This document shows positions 21,882 through 33,539 of a stretch of 64,000 nt of DNA, in pieces. The translations under genes and the position numbers were made by a program. Below the pieces are notes generated by a model. The model searched no databases. It was not told the DNA's origin and saw only the letters and a program-made list of their open reading frames with translations. Every line of letters starts with the position of its first letter. Within the stretch, counting starts at the first letter, position 1. Source of the DNA: Diphasiastrum complanatum (Eukaryota > Streptophyta > Lycopodiopsida > Lycopodiales > Lycopodiaceae); the NCBI GenBank assembly GCA_029204225.1, contig CM055107.1, positions 47,622,799 to 47,686,798 on the forward strand, written 5' to 3'.

Positions 21882-22743
21882 TGTTGAAAATTGTCACCTC
21901 TCACTTGACATTGGTTCATGTAAATATTGATCAAACATTAGAATATGTTGATGATATGATTTCACACGTGTGGAGACTGTTCCCACATGTGAAAGGATGT
22001 ACTTTTCATGTTTGTATATATCCAAATTGATTTTGTATCATTCTAGTTAGTGTGAACATGAAATGACTAGTTTTTAGTCAAGTTGACTAGTCACCTACAA
22101 ATTAGCTTTTCCTTGCATGTGCATGAGTAAATGCTCCCACATGGCAAGTGGATGTTCACACGTGTGTATAGAGTACTAGAAGATAAGAGTTGACCATTTT
22201 CCTTAGATCCTATTTTGTAGGGAATATTCCTATATTCTAGGAGACTAGCTTTTTGGATTTTAGTCATATTCTAGAAGGTCAACTATTGGATAAGGATCAA
22301 GGATGGATAAAATGGATAGATCTGAGTGATGTGGCACTCTTCGCACGTGTGAAGGCCTGCTGGACTGTACCAGACTCATGGATGTACTTGATCCATAAAA
22401 GGACCATCATTTTGCTAAGAAAATTGATGAGACTTTTGCATTCTACACTTTTGTGAGATTTCTAGTCATTTGTCTTGTGATTTTTATGCATGATTGCTAT
22501 CTAGTATCATTGTACTTGTTGTTTCAGGTGCAGGCTGTACAGTGGACAGTACTCCACATGTGTGAAGCCGCTCTCACTAAAAAATGATGTGTTGATCCAT
22601 TGCTCTTGCTTAAATCCAAGTGTAGTGAATCTAGATCAAGATCTAATGTGTAGAACTTGATAGATTCATTGATTAAGCAACCAATAACTCTCTATGATTG
22701 TAAAGTACAATCATTATTGTCCTAAAAACTGTAAAATTTATCA
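21882..22743 (+). repeat. 3' LTR of element B
   Basis: 862 bp, the same length as the 5' copy, and preceded by a polypurine tract. Most of the differences from the 5' LTR are transitions. Confidence 0.95.
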
Positions 22744-22748
22744 TGCAT
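22744..22748. repeat. target site duplication TGCAT, right copy (element B)
   Basis: Matches 16,261-16,265. Confidence 0.93.
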
Positions 22749-23027
22749 TATCTCCATTGGGGAGACCTTCGGGCATTTAAACTGAAAAAAAACATAAACA
22801 CAGTTAAATGTAATTAATCAAAGATCAGTTAATAGGAGTTTGTATATGAAAAAAACAAAAACACAATTAAAAGTAATTAATCGAATATTACCTCTTCCAG
22901 ATTTGGAAGTCCATCTTGTAATACACGCCAATTAAAAAAGTGTTTGGCATTGCATATGGTATACCAATAACAGTTGACAGAATCAACCTACTGGGAGGAC
23001 TGCAGAATCCAAATTTAAACATTATGA

Positions 23028-23186
23028 GATATCGGATCAACGCGCAGGATGTAAGAATAAAATCTACAACGAAAACAAGCGTGCGTCGAACTGATATCAA
23101 AAAATTTTGATTGGATATCGGATCAGCGCGCACGTTGGGAGAATAAACCAATCAATAACTACAAGGACACATCAAACCGATATTGA
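23028..23186. repeat. Alternating-orientation motif array, locus 1
   Basis: A motif close to GATATCGGATCAACGCGCA occurs forward at 23,028-23,046 and reversed at 23,079-23,098. It occurs forward again at 23,114-23,133 and weakly reversed at about 23,168-23,186. The same motif in the same alternating pattern recurs at 46.8-47.07 kb. Successive copies can pair as stem-loops. Confidence 0.65.
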
Positions 23187-23270
23187 AAAATTTATACCTC
23201 AGCATTCTTGATCGTTTGATCTTCGTTTTTCTCAATTAATGAATATGCAAATGGTATTCAATATATACAT

Positions 23271-23538
23271 AATGTTACAGGTGTGCAGATGAAGAAAGTA
23301 CAGGGTGGATGTGTTGTCTGTAGGAGATCATGGGTGGCTGCAGTCGTCGTCCAGTTTGTTAGCACAACTGCATGAGCGTGAAGAGGGTGTGACGTCAGCC
23401 TTTGCTTTTCGTCTCTTTATCGCCTGTGAGAATTTACATATGAATATGCAGACTGTGCGAGAACGTGAGTAAATATGCAGCATGAATGGAGGCAGATTAA
23501 AAATAGGATTTAGGTGACTAGAGGAAATAAATCCAACA
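23271..23538 (-). repeat. copia LTR (minus), boundaries approximate
   Basis: On the minus strand a purine tract (AAGTGGGGGTG, 23,538-23,548) is followed by TGTTGGATTTATTT, which looks like a 3' LTR start. It directly follows the RNase H remnant at 23.55-23.9 kb. The other end is placed near a TG at 23,271 without confirmation. A diverged second piece of the same LTR lies at about 23,898-23,972. Confidence 0.5.
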
Positions 23539-23554
23539 CCCCCACTTAATCTGG

Positions 23555-23905
23555 ATCCGTGAATGCCTTGATCTTCAGACTAAGCAATGCACAAAATTTG
23601 TTGTGTGCATTAACACTAAGTGTTTTTGTGTGTTCTGCAATACGTTAAGATTACTTCCTTGTTGAGAACCTTGCCCTTGATGTAGTGATATCTAATTTCA
23701 ATGTGCTTACTCCTAGAGTGAGATCTAGGTTGGCCGATAAGACAATAACACTCTGATTATCACAAAATAAAATTGTAGGGCTATAATAATTCAGATTAAC
23801 ATTTTATAGTAAATTTCTCAACCAAAACGCTTTCTTGATAGATTGAGAAGCAACAATGTATTATGCTTCTATAGAAGAAAGTGCGACAGAAGTTTGCTTT
23901 TTGTC
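23555..23905 (-). pseudogene. copia RNase H remnant
   Basis: The minus-strand translation, with several stops, shows SLSSIEAEYIVASQ, KKAFWLRNLL, FCDNQSVI, LDITTS and the final AEHTKT. These are in the order of copia RNase H and its C-terminus. Heavily decayed. Confidence 0.8.
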
Positions 23906-23972
23906 TCTTCATCGCCTATGAGAATTTACATGTGAATATGCAGACTATGCGACAAGAGCAAATAAATCCAAC

Positions 23973-24175
23973 AAAAAGTGCTCAATAAAAGTGATGAAGC
24001 ATCCTTTATGGACATCACTCTTTACAGGCAACTTATAGGCTTCTTAATGTGGATCACCATAACTAGGCCTGATATATGCTTTAGTGTGTGTCGGCTAAAG
24101 CAATATATGAAAGATCCATTGATCATACATTGGAAAAGTGCAAAAAGGATCTTGAGATCTATCTCTTGAATTTAA
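23973..24175 (+). pseudogene. copia RT C-terminal fragment, duplicated copy
   Basis: It encodes MDITLYRQLIGFLMWITITRPDICFSVCRL and ends in HWKSAKRIL, the connection between copia RT and RNase H. It is a near-repeat of about 24,335-24,530, shifted by about 361 bases. Confidence 0.85.
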
Positions 24176-24586
24176 GATGGCAGATCTGGGTCAAATTCAC
24201 TTTATTTTGGGCATAGAAGTACTTAGAGGTTCAAATTTCATCTTCATTAGTCAATCTAAGTATGCTCAAAGTTTTTTCAATAGATTTAAGGTGCAAGATT
24301 GCAAGCATGTAGAAACACCAATGGAGCAAGATGTAAAAGTGCTCAATAAAAGTGAATAAGCATCCCTTATGGACATCACTCTTTACAGGCAACTTATATG
24401 CTCTTTAATGTGGATCACCATAATTAGGCCTGATATATGCTTTAGTGTGTGTCGGCTAAGTCAATATATGAAAGATCCATTGATCACACATTGGAAAAGT
24501 CCAAAAAGGATCTTGAGATACCTCTCGGGCACTCTAGATCATGGAATTCTCTATAGAGGGGATATTATTGATTTGCATGTCTCGTA
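24171..24586 (+). pseudogene. copia RT C-terminal fragment
   Basis: It contains DLGQIHFILGIEV, FISQSKYAQS, ETPMEQDVKV, then LYRQLICSLMWITIIRPD and KRILRYLSGTLDHGILY. There is one TAA near 24,357. The RNase H part is missing and the frame stops at TAG at about 24,585. Confidence 0.88.
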
Positions 24587-24589
24587 GGG

Positions 24590-25150
24590 CACGCGGTTTC
24601 GTCCGCTATTGTCTTGTGCTCTACTGCATTATTGACATGTAAATTTGATATACTTAATCTGATACAGTTCTTTGTTCTGCATTCAGATTTGTGTTAATAT
24701 TGCTATGCTTGTTATTCATTTTGTCTGATCTTTCTAGTTGCTCTTTCTGATAACAGACGACTAACATTTAGTCTTGTCTTTTGCGAATGTTTCGTGACTA
24801 ATTATCAGTTGAGCACTGTCTAGCTCTTTGCGAATCATTCGCGACACATAATTTGTCTAGCTATTCACGACAAATTATTCTTCTGACGCTTCGTTCATCA
24901 ATGTTTGGCTACGTAATCAAGAACGACCGGGATTTCCATCACTAACGTTCTGTTCATTCTTATAGGCGTAGTCATGCTTTCAGAGAGAGTCGCATAGCTC
25001 GTTCTGTTGCACACGAACAATTTTTGTTCGAGTTTGTTTCTCGTTCGTGTTCGTCTTACCCCTCTGAGCTAAATTTTATTTATTTATTTATTTTTATATG
25101 ACACCTTTCTCAACTCTCGCTACTCTCCCTCTCTCCAACACTTTTACGTC
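24590..25150. other. Unassigned spacer with short hairpins
   Basis: No coding. Several short inverted repeats occur, such as GCGAATCATTCGC near 24,830 and CGAACAATTTTTGTTCG near 25,014. A (TTTA)n run lies near 25,080. It could be LTR or promoter sequence of a lost element, but no ends were found. Confidence 0.4.
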
Positions 25151-25159
25151 TTGCTCCAT

Positions 25160-25989
25160 TGGCGTTTCTACATGCTTGCAATCTTGCATCTTAAATCTAT
25201 TGAGAAAACTTTGAGCATACTTAGATTGACTAATGAAATCTAAACCTAAGTACTTCTATGCCCAACATAAAGTGAATTTGACCCTCTTAACTTCAAGAGA
25301 TAGATTTTTCTTGGTTTTCTCAATGCATCACCACTAAGTAGGATGTCATCTACATAAATCAATAATAGTACACTGCCATTTACATCAAACATCATGTACA
25401 AGCTTGGATCATACTCACTTTCAGTGAATCCAATAGAAACTAGGAATTCACTGAGTCTTGAATTCCAAGACCTTCATGTTTGCGTCAAGCCATACAAGCT
25501 CCTTTGAAGATGACATAATTTACCTTCCATCCCAAGCTTGATGAAGCCTTGGGGCTGTTCCATGAAGATGTCTTCCTCCAAATAACCATTAAATAATGCA
25601 ATAGAAACATCCATTTCAAAGAGCATCTAACCAAAATGTGAAGCAAGTGCTAGAAGTAACCTTAAGGTGACCATTTTGGCCACGAGTGCAAATGGCTCTT
25701 CATAATCTATGCCCCTAGCTTGAGCATATCCTTTGGCAAATAACCTTGCCTTGTGCTTGCTTACACTTCCATCCATGTTGAGTTTTAGTTTAAAAATCCA
25801 TTTACATCCAATCACATTCTGAGGTGGTCTATCAACAAGTATCCATGTGCCATTCTCCATCAAAGCACTGAATTCATCTAACATTGCTTGGAACCACTCT
25901 TTAGAACTTAATGCATATTCTACACATGAAGGCTCTTCAAAAATTGAAATGAGTGCAAAAGGATGAAGATGGATTACCCTTGTCTTCAT
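25160..25989 (-). pseudogene. copia reverse transcriptase fragment (minus)
   Basis: From 25,989 downward the frame reads EEPSCVEYALSSKEWFQAMLDEF, GTWILVDRP, CKWIFKLK and SKHKARLFAKGYAQ. After breaks it continues with QPQGFIKLG, SLYGL, EYDPSLYMMF and the catalytic LLIYVDDILLSG near 25,330. A related fragment on the plus strand starts immediately to the right, so the two are head to head. Confidence 0.88.
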
Positions 25990-26520
25990 ATGGTAGATGC
26001 AAAAGCTAGTGATACACCTATGGAGTCTTATGTAAAGCTAACTATAAGAGGCAATGAAAGATCCTTCGAGGACATTACTCTCTATAGGAAGCTAGTTGGT
26101 TCACTCATCTATCTAACCATTACTAGACCAGATCTAAGCTATTGCATTGAAAGATTGAGTCAATTCATGCAAGATCCTAGTGAGGAGCATTAGAAGCTAG
26201 GAAAGTGAGTTTTGAGATACATCATTGGAACTCGAGATTTTGGCATATTGTATGAGGGACCATCACCTAATCTTTTTGGATTTTTAGATTCGGACTATGT
26301 TGGAGATGTAATGGATAGGAAATCCATTAGTGCTCATTGTATTTTCATAGGTGATGGAGCTATACCATGGATGTCGAAGAAACAAGCCACTATCTCATTG
26401 TCATCTAGTGAGGCTGAGTACAAAGCTCTTACACATTGCACAAAGGAGATGGTATGGATCAAGAGGATGTATGATCTTAATATATTCTCTAAAGAATCAA
26501 ATATTGATGTAAATTATTTC
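25985..26520 (+). pseudogene. copia RT-RNase H fragment (plus)
   Basis: It shows DTPMESYVKL, LYRKLVGSLIYLTITRPDLSYC, SDYVGDVMDRKSISAH and KKQATISLSSSEAEYKALTHCTKEM, with TAG codons near 26,191 and 26,209. It ends where the P2 sequence begins (about 26,520-26,580). Confidence 0.88.
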
Positions 26521-26569
26521 GAATGCTACAATAATATGACTCATCGGAGGACGAAAAATAATTCTTCGA

Positions 26570-27955
26570 GGTTTGCAATGCAGATGTCGTTCTCATTTCT
26601 GCTAGGATTTCACCCAAGTAGAAGGACTCTGCATCTACGGACGATGAAGAAACACAATCTCTGAAAAAGGCACAGGAGTAGAGGAGGAAGCTGGTGACAT
26701 AAAGAAGGATGAAGAAGAAAGTGGTACCATCAGTTCTCCCTAGGTGCCAAGGACATTGTGAGGAGGATCCATTCATTTGACCTGCACATACAAGATAGTA
26801 TGATGCAGCTGTTCTAGCAAATAGACGAGATGACCAGCAACATAGAGATGTTGTTTGAGCAAAATTTATCTCTAGAAGTAGATAATAAACTTTTGAATGA
26901 GCGAAATTGCTCACTGGGCCAACTACTTCAGAAGTTGAACAAAGAAGTCTAGTCATCAGAAGATGCGAATAAGGCGCTCCAAGACAAATCTATGGATTTG
27001 TAAAAAAAAATTATTCAAACTAAATAAGGTTAGGGCAGAAAAGGCCTCTCTGCAGACCAAACTTCACGATGAAGACTTAAGAAGAAAAAAAGCCGAAACT
27101 ACCTTACAGCTATGTAGCAGCTCTGGTTCAATCCAGATAGATTCGTCGAAGCTGTAGTCTCTTCAAGATCAAAGGTTGGAAACTTTTTGAGTTGAATTTT
27201 TTATTCCTCTCAAAAATGACAAAGCACTTATCGAGGAGAAACTTGCGGAGCTGAAGGAGTCATCAGCTGAAACAACTTAATCTGGGCCAGATGCACATGA
27301 AGAATATTTGTAGGCTCTGGAGAAGATCGAAGAATTGACTAAGCAGCTCCAAGCAACCCGAAACTGTACAAGGGTAGCAGATCTCTTGGAGTATGTTGAG
27401 ATGTGTGTAAAAATTTTTGATCTACAAAAGGAAGTACAAGACCTCAAACATCAGCTCTAAGACCGGAAGCTTGCTACAGATATCCATAGGCAGGACATGG
27501 CAGAAGCACAACCTAAACCAAAGCAACAGAAGAGAAATCAATCGAAGGTATGTACGGAACGATTTCAAGTATTTTCTGAAAGATTTTGGAAGTAGAGTCC
27601 TTGCCATTTCAATGTGGAATTACAGTGGCATATGGATTATTTGATGCTACCAGGCATGATAGGCATGGGATTCGACGATGGCAATCGGAGTGGAACAAAG
27701 AAGATTTCCTATGGTTATGGGACCAGCTAAGCATAGAGCAGAAAGGATGTCTGTGCTGGGCCATCATCCAAGAAAAGTTCAAAGTTATTCCCTTTGGATC
27801 AGTTGAATTGTACCTAGGATCCACATTTTCGTATGCGCTGGAGTACATCCAAATCAAGGAGTACCAGGTTTTGCAGTATAACGACTCAAAGCGAAAGTTT
27901 TGGAGGAAGCTTGTGCAGTTTAAATTGTATTCACCAGAAGGCTGAGCAAATATCG
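26570..27955 (+). pseudogene. P2: second copy of the P1 family
   Basis: It is homologous, inverted, to 7,141-8,270. It shares the TCTGCTAGGATTTCACCCAA segment, the coiled-coil region (MLFEQNLSLEVDNKLLNERN, LQALEKIEELTKQLQATRN) and the tail. Its tail is longer than that of P1. The frame 27,586-27,945 encodes WNKEDFLWLWDQLSIEQKGCLCW and FGSVELYLGSTFSYALEYIQ. The N-terminal globular domain is absent and many stops break the coiled coil. Together with P1 it defines the family's domain order. Function unknown. Confidence 0.6.
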
Positions 27956-27959
27956 AAGA

Positions 27960-29035
27960 ATTTGACGATAGGTCTGTTGTTGGATATTAACATTAACACG
28001 ACTACAAATCAATAACTTAGTTTCTCAATCAGGGACTAGCATTTCACAGCATACATACTTTTACATCAGCAACTGTGAAAAACTGCACCAAAGGTCTATT
28101 TACTCAAATGTCAAACACAAAGTATTCGCATAAACAGGTAAATAAGTTTAAAGACAGTTCTTCAATTCAACTTCACGGAAACATAACAAGCGACTATAAT
28201 GAAATATCATACTGTCTGACCAAAGAATGATTCAAGTAATGCATACAAGATTGCTAATAGATTCAAATAGAAATATATAGTTTCCAGCACATATCCTCAT
28301 TCCTAAGTATAGATTGCCATTTTTGAATAAACATAGAAACATGTGGTATCACATTACCCCCCACCCCCCCCCCAAATGTGAAACGTCCTCGTGAACATAT
28401 ATTCTTTATTTCAAGATTTATTCATTTCTTAGAAAGAATATTTTCATGTCAAGGATCTTCGTTAGGTCACATGTAGAGATATTTCGTCAATCGTTGGGTG
28501 GATAATGGTTACTTGATATTTCAAAATCAAATATTGATCCAGAATAGATTTGGTGACATAAGCATCATCACATACGAAACTCAACATCACATAATCTGCA
28601 ATGCAATATAGAAGCAAAACTTCATGTTCTAGGCTCTTCATGTAGTTGTTCTGCCATCTCTAAGTCCCTTTGACACTCGAGCAACAATACATCTTCTTTT
28701 GATCTGGTGTAACTCCCGATAGGTAAGTTGTCGTAAGATATCAACCTTACAGGGAGTAGAGAACCATCAAAAAGTTCTTGAACTGATTGGAAATCTTCTT
28801 CAGAGTTTCTCCTAAGTAAAAATTGTTCGAATAAAGTTGACGAAAACTGAAAAAATTTACACTTTGAAAATAAACTTTGGCTGCAAATGTGCCAAACTGC
28901 CAAAAATTATATGTACAAATTTTTTTATATTTGTGGGATTTAAATTTCTCTCCCAAATTAATAACTAGAAAAGTTTCTCTCCCACTCAGTGTAGATATTA
29001 TATAGCTCCAAATATGCTCACTGCAATGGGTATTC
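27960..29035. other. No gene recognised
   Basis: There are minus-strand frames at 28.6-29.04 kb without a recognised motif, and a C-rich run at 28,359-28,374. It may be a decayed LTR element, but no ends are visible. Confidence 0.4.
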
Positions 29036-29039
29036 ATGA

Positions 29040-31868
29040 GAGAGCCTTTTTGGGATGCATCAATATGAATTTCATCACTCTTGCCTTCAGTATGTGGAAG
29101 GAAGAGAAATCCAAGTTTTATATCACCTTATAGGGAGCCACACACAAGGTGCGCGTCACTGAGGCCGCACTTGCAGCTATAGGAATCTCATCCAGTACGC
29201 AAGCCTCACCCAATCACAAGCACGCCAAACAGGCCATCAAGTCATTTATTGACCTCACAGACGATCTGCACTGGACTAATGATGGCTACCTTCTGGAAGC
29301 CATCACTGAGCCTTCCATCCACGTAGCTGCCCAGCTGTTGAATCATTTCCTGATGGTTAGCAACCTCAGGAAAGACCGCATCACATCTCAAATCCTTCAC
29401 AGGATAGTGGAGTCCCACACCAAGTTGGCCAAAGCCCCTCTTGAATTATGTAACTGGTTCAAGATTGTTTCTAGTGAGCTCAAGCGAGCTATTAAGGCCA
29501 ATACTAAGCAGCAGTTCGCCGCTGGCTCTTTATTGTCCCTCTTAGCCGCTTCTCACCTAGAAAACAGAATCCATGGCTTCCACCTAGATTCTGTGCTTTT
29601 GGTTTACAAAGAAGCACTAGCAGAATCATCTCATCAGGCATCAAGTTCTAATAGTCGTCATCGTTCACGCAGCGAGATCATAATTCATGACTCGCCTTGC
29701 ACGTCACGACTTCGCACTAGGCATACCTCGTCAACTACGCTTCCACAACCTGCTGTTGTTCGCATTGAACTTCCCATTCCCCTCGTCTCTAATGCTTCCC
29801 TTGCCTCTGCTTTCATACAAGGACAGTCTGTGACCATTGGGCCTACCATTCCCATCACAGCTGCCCAGGCCACCTCACCCCCGCACACCAAAGCAACCTC
29901 ACCCAACAAACAGTTCTTCATGGATATGTTCGATGATTCCGACCCCCTCGTGGCCACCAAAATCTTTGAAATGCCCCAGAGCCCTGCACCCTTTGAACCC
30001 CAATCCCCTGGAAGAGGATTCGGGCATATCCATGAATCTACTGTTGGTGTCGAAGATGCCAGTCAACAACCACCCCATAGGGTAACCTAGCCACACTTCG
30101 GGTCGACACAACTGTAAAGTCACCAAAGCAGTTCGACGCCACGGTGCCTGAAGGGTTTGAAGAAGATGATACTTTTGAAGAAGAAGAGACCTTGGCACCT
30201 ATTCCACGCCTACCAAGGACAGTACCATCAGGGTCTCCTGCTACTGCCACTTCCATGACCGTAGATTTTGGTGATGCTCTAGGGCTAGTTTCAAGGCTTG
30301 GGCAAGTGATCCAGTCTATGCTGGATAAGAAGAAGGAAATGGAGCAGAGGATCTCTGATCTAGGATCCGAAAACACTCTGATCAGTCAGAAAATTGTCCA
30401 GTTGGATCGAGAGTTGAAGATAGCCAAACAACATGAAGAAAAGGCTGAAAGTGAAAAGAAATTGGCCCAACAACAAGTTGATCGCTTGGAAATCTACATC
30501 AACTCCTTAGAAAACGCCTTGACAACTGCACAGGATCAGGTAGATAAGGCAATGCAAGATGCCAAGCAACAGGTGCAGCTGATGAAGGGGCAATTACAGA
30601 TGTCCAAACAAGATCGCACATGGCTTCAAGGTGAATTGGATGTGACCACCCTTGAGCGTGATGCCTATCTGCAAACGCAAATACCCGATCATCCGGTCAC
30701 ACCGACGGCGATTGCGTCTTTATTCAAGAAAGTGGAAACATACAAAGTGGCCCTTCAGGGATTCCAAGGTCTCTTTGATAGGTTCAAAGGGCAGCTTCAA
30801 CCGAGTTGGCAAAGGCAAAAGAGACCATCAAAGCCTATGAAAAGTCCGTCGCTCAAGTGTTGGAAGCCAGACCACAAATCCCTGTCCTAGTCATGCCGCA
30901 ATTCTCCCCTCCGCACTAAGAAGCTGTACAAATGGATACAGGGATTGATTCGAGCATGGACCAGGGGGGAGCTCCAGATCTAGCAGATCAACCACAACCA
31001 TACCGGCAGTACAAACAGGTCCATCCTCATCAAGGACAAGCCATTTATTCAGAAGGCCCATCAGCGTCGAGGACCAGATCCAGACCTTCTTAAAGCAATA
31101 TCCGCATGAGTCCTCGCGTGGTGGATGGGTTCTGAAAGTTTAAGACCTCCGAGATCGAGGCCGGCAAAGAATTGGACAAAATACCTACACTAGGAGAGAA
31201 GCCGGCATGGAGAATCACGGTTTTTGAGAAAACTTCGGAATCAATTAGGAGTTACGTCGTCAGCCCTCGCCAGTTGCAGGTAGATCCTTATTACGTGCCA
31301 ATGCCTCAAAGACATAAATGGAAAGATTTGGGATTGGGTATGGACAAAATCACCATCCATACGCCCAATCGACCAATCATCCATCAGCCTTACAGCTGGA
31401 ACATTTTAGTGGATTTCCACCGTGCCTTACAAGCATATTAGAGAGACTATGTCCACTCTCCGGATCCAACGGTGCGACAATCGGCAATGTCTGCTAAAGA
31501 TCTAATTCTGTTTGCGTCAGTGGCAACCAAATGAGACAATTGCCTTCCTCCTCTGGCATTCGATCCAAATAAGCCGATGGCCTCAGAGCAAATAAAAGAT
31601 CAGCTGTCGATTGTTCGACTGTATTTTCATGCGGCTATGATGGGAGGCTCTTGAGAATCTCGCTTCACTTAATGGACAACTTTCAAGTGAATTGCTGGAG
31701 CCCACCGTTGTTTCCTGCCACATAACTTGGATCTCAATACTGCACGCCTTGAATTTATGGAGAAGGTGCAGTATCATTTAATTAAGATTCGGTGCGAAGC
31801 CAATAAAAGTCCCCAATAACTGCATATTGCAGGTGTTGTGGGACCGCCACCAGTTTTGGTGGGGGATA
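29040..31868 (+). pseudogene. P3: long coding remnant with coiled coil, unrecognised family
   Basis: An N-terminal globular part (29,040-29,640) contains MNFITLAFSMWKEE, an in-frame TAG near 29,131, then VTEAALAAIGISSS and TDDLHWTNDGYLLEA. A serine and proline rich linker follows to about 30,090. After a frame change there is an acidic patch (EGFEEDDTFEEEE). A long heptad coiled coil follows (30,290-30,680, for example KKEMEQRISDLGSENTLI). A C-terminal domain (31,172-31,640) has KPAWRITVFEK, QLQVDPYYVPMPQRHKWKDLG and WNILVDFHRAL, and reading can be traced to 31,868. Stops are single-base. The N-terminal VTEAALAAIGI pattern parallels VNEAIFSKVLGL of P1, and the overall order is the same. Element D lies immediately downstream. 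Confidence 0.6.
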
Positions 31869-31869
31869 T

Positions 31870-32574
31870 TGTTGGAGGGTTTGTCGATCCCAAGGCAACC
31901 CTAACCAAGTTAATAAGTGAGAGGGATTTGGCACCCTGTGTGTGTAAGTCCAACCCGATGATCACATAGCTATTTGATTGATTAATTAGAAAGTTAATAA
32001 AGGACTTTAGGCCTTTTTGCGGGACTTTTAATGTCGCAGGGCCTAAATGTCAAGTTAGTGAATAAAGTTGGGTTTCCCTCCAATTTTGATGGTTTCCACA
32101 CTTTTTTAAATTTGAATAAAAAGAGAGGCAAGACTGGACCAATAGGATTCAAAGGCCAAGGTCCTCCTCTCTACTATAAAAAGGGACCAACTCGAGTTGT
32201 TCCTCATTTCAATAAAGCAGATTGGTTCTCTTTAGAAATGGATTGATGAATGTCCTTGCTCCTCCTTTCTTTTCCTCCATTTCTCATGCTTCCTTTGTAT
32301 TTGCTAATTGTTGGATTTGATCATTATTGGGATTGCTATTTCTTATGCTTTTTGTGAGAGAGAAAGAGAGAGAGAGAGAGAAGAATAAGTTTCTATCATT
32401 GTTGTGGAATTAGGGTTAATGGATGTAGTGTTAGATCCTCCATTCAGGTTGAAATCTGAACTATACTATCACTCTCATGGGAACGAACCTACGCGTGACA
32501 ACTAACTCCGTCTCTTTGATGCTAGATTGACTAGATCTTGGATTCAGGTTAGGCAAGGAAAGAAACCCACTACA
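31870..32574 (+). repeat. LTR of gypsy element D, plus-strand copy
   Basis: 705 bp, TGTTGGAGGGTTTG to CCACTACA, with an AGAG microsatellite near 32,355-32,382. It is homologous, inverted, to 55,680-56,424. It is followed by a primer site and leader, so it is a 5' LTR. GATAT (31,865-31,869) precedes it. No matching copy of a target duplication was found. Confidence 0.92.
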
Positions 32575-32578
32575 ATTT

Positions 32579-32596
32579 TGGCACCGTTGCCGGGGA
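32579..32596 (+). promoter_or_regulatory. Primer binding site of element D (plus copy)
   Basis: TGGCACCGTTGCCGGGGA is one change from the widespread plant gypsy site TGGCGCCGTTGCCGGGGA. Confidence 0.9.
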
Positions 32597-33539
32597 GCTA
32601 CGCCAATTTTTCAATTTGCAGCACGTTTGGTTGATGGTTAGCTTGCATTAGACATCTTGTCGTGGCATGATAGTGTTAAATTTGCATTTTAGGGTTAGTT
32701 TGGGATTGAGTTTGCTTGATTTGAGTGGATTTGCTTGTTTGAAATCTAATATGATTATTAAACAGGGAAAGCTATTCATATCACCAATCTTAAGATCCAT
32801 TTGGATTTGAGATATCAGAGAAAATAACAAAAATCGGTCAAATTTGGTCAAAAAGAGGCAAAAAGCGGCATCAGAGTTCAGAACCTTTTACCCTCTTTCA
32901 AGAAACCTTCGCCGAGTTGCAGACACCTTTGGGTTTGTTTAAAAAACCTTTAGTTTGAAGGGCGAAGATTAATTCCCAGCAGATTTTCAGAAACATCAGA
33001 AAAACCACCAAAAAACACCAAAAATTATCAAAACCCTAAAAAATACAGAAAAAGAACCTTCGCTAGATTCTTGTGCTTAGATGTGATTCAAATCTATCTA
33101 CTGCCAAATCGGCGAAGAATAATACCAAAAAATAGAAAGGTTTTCAGAGGATCAATTGTCATATTGTCATATTTTTTGCCCAAAAAGTCACTTTTTTGCA
33201 AAATTACCAGTATTACTTTTGATCCTTCGCCAGAACCTTCGCCGAGTTTCCAGAACATTCTATTTATAAAAAAATAATATTTTTGAGTTCGACGAAGATT
33301 CTTCTTGATCAGATCACAAAAAATCTTGATTTTTACCCACGCTAGATTACAGAAACTATATTTCCTTGTGTTAGGAACCTTCGTCCGATTTGCCATAGTT
33401 TTATCTATGTCAAATCTTCCATCCGAGAAGTCGGCAAAGGTTATTTCACAAGAAATTGCCAGAAAAGTGTTCAGAGAGTTTTTTTTTCTCCCAAATATAG
33501 CACTGTTGAATCTTCGCCAGTCCTATTTTCAGTTTCTGA
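32597..33539 (+). other. Leader (5' UTR) of element D, plus copy, ends at a breakpoint
   Basis: Homologous, inverted, to about 54,680-55,657. The reading TCGCCGAA-type words recur through it. Similarity to the minus copy stops at the CAGTTTCTGA near 33,539, where element E sequence begins on the opposite strand. Confidence 0.85.

Larger units (their letters stand above)
16266..22743 (+). mobile_element. Full-length Ty1/copia retrotransposon B (6.48 kb)
   Basis: It is flanked by TGCAT, opens with TG and closes with CA, with two LTRs of 862 bp each. It has a tRNA-iMet primer site and a polypurine tract (GAGGAGG) just before 21,882. The domain order Gag, protease, integrase, RT, RNase H is copia-specific. 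By eye the LTRs differ at about 16 positions and have no length difference, roughly 2 percent, so it is the best-preserved element here. The coding frame has a few stops and one frame shift, so it is probably not autonomous now. It inserted into the duplicated fragment described at 16,130-16,260. Confidence 0.96.

Noticed and set aside
29685-30376. Minus-strand ORFs in the P3 region
   Set aside because: Shadows of the P3 plus-strand frame, which has consistent domain order and composition.
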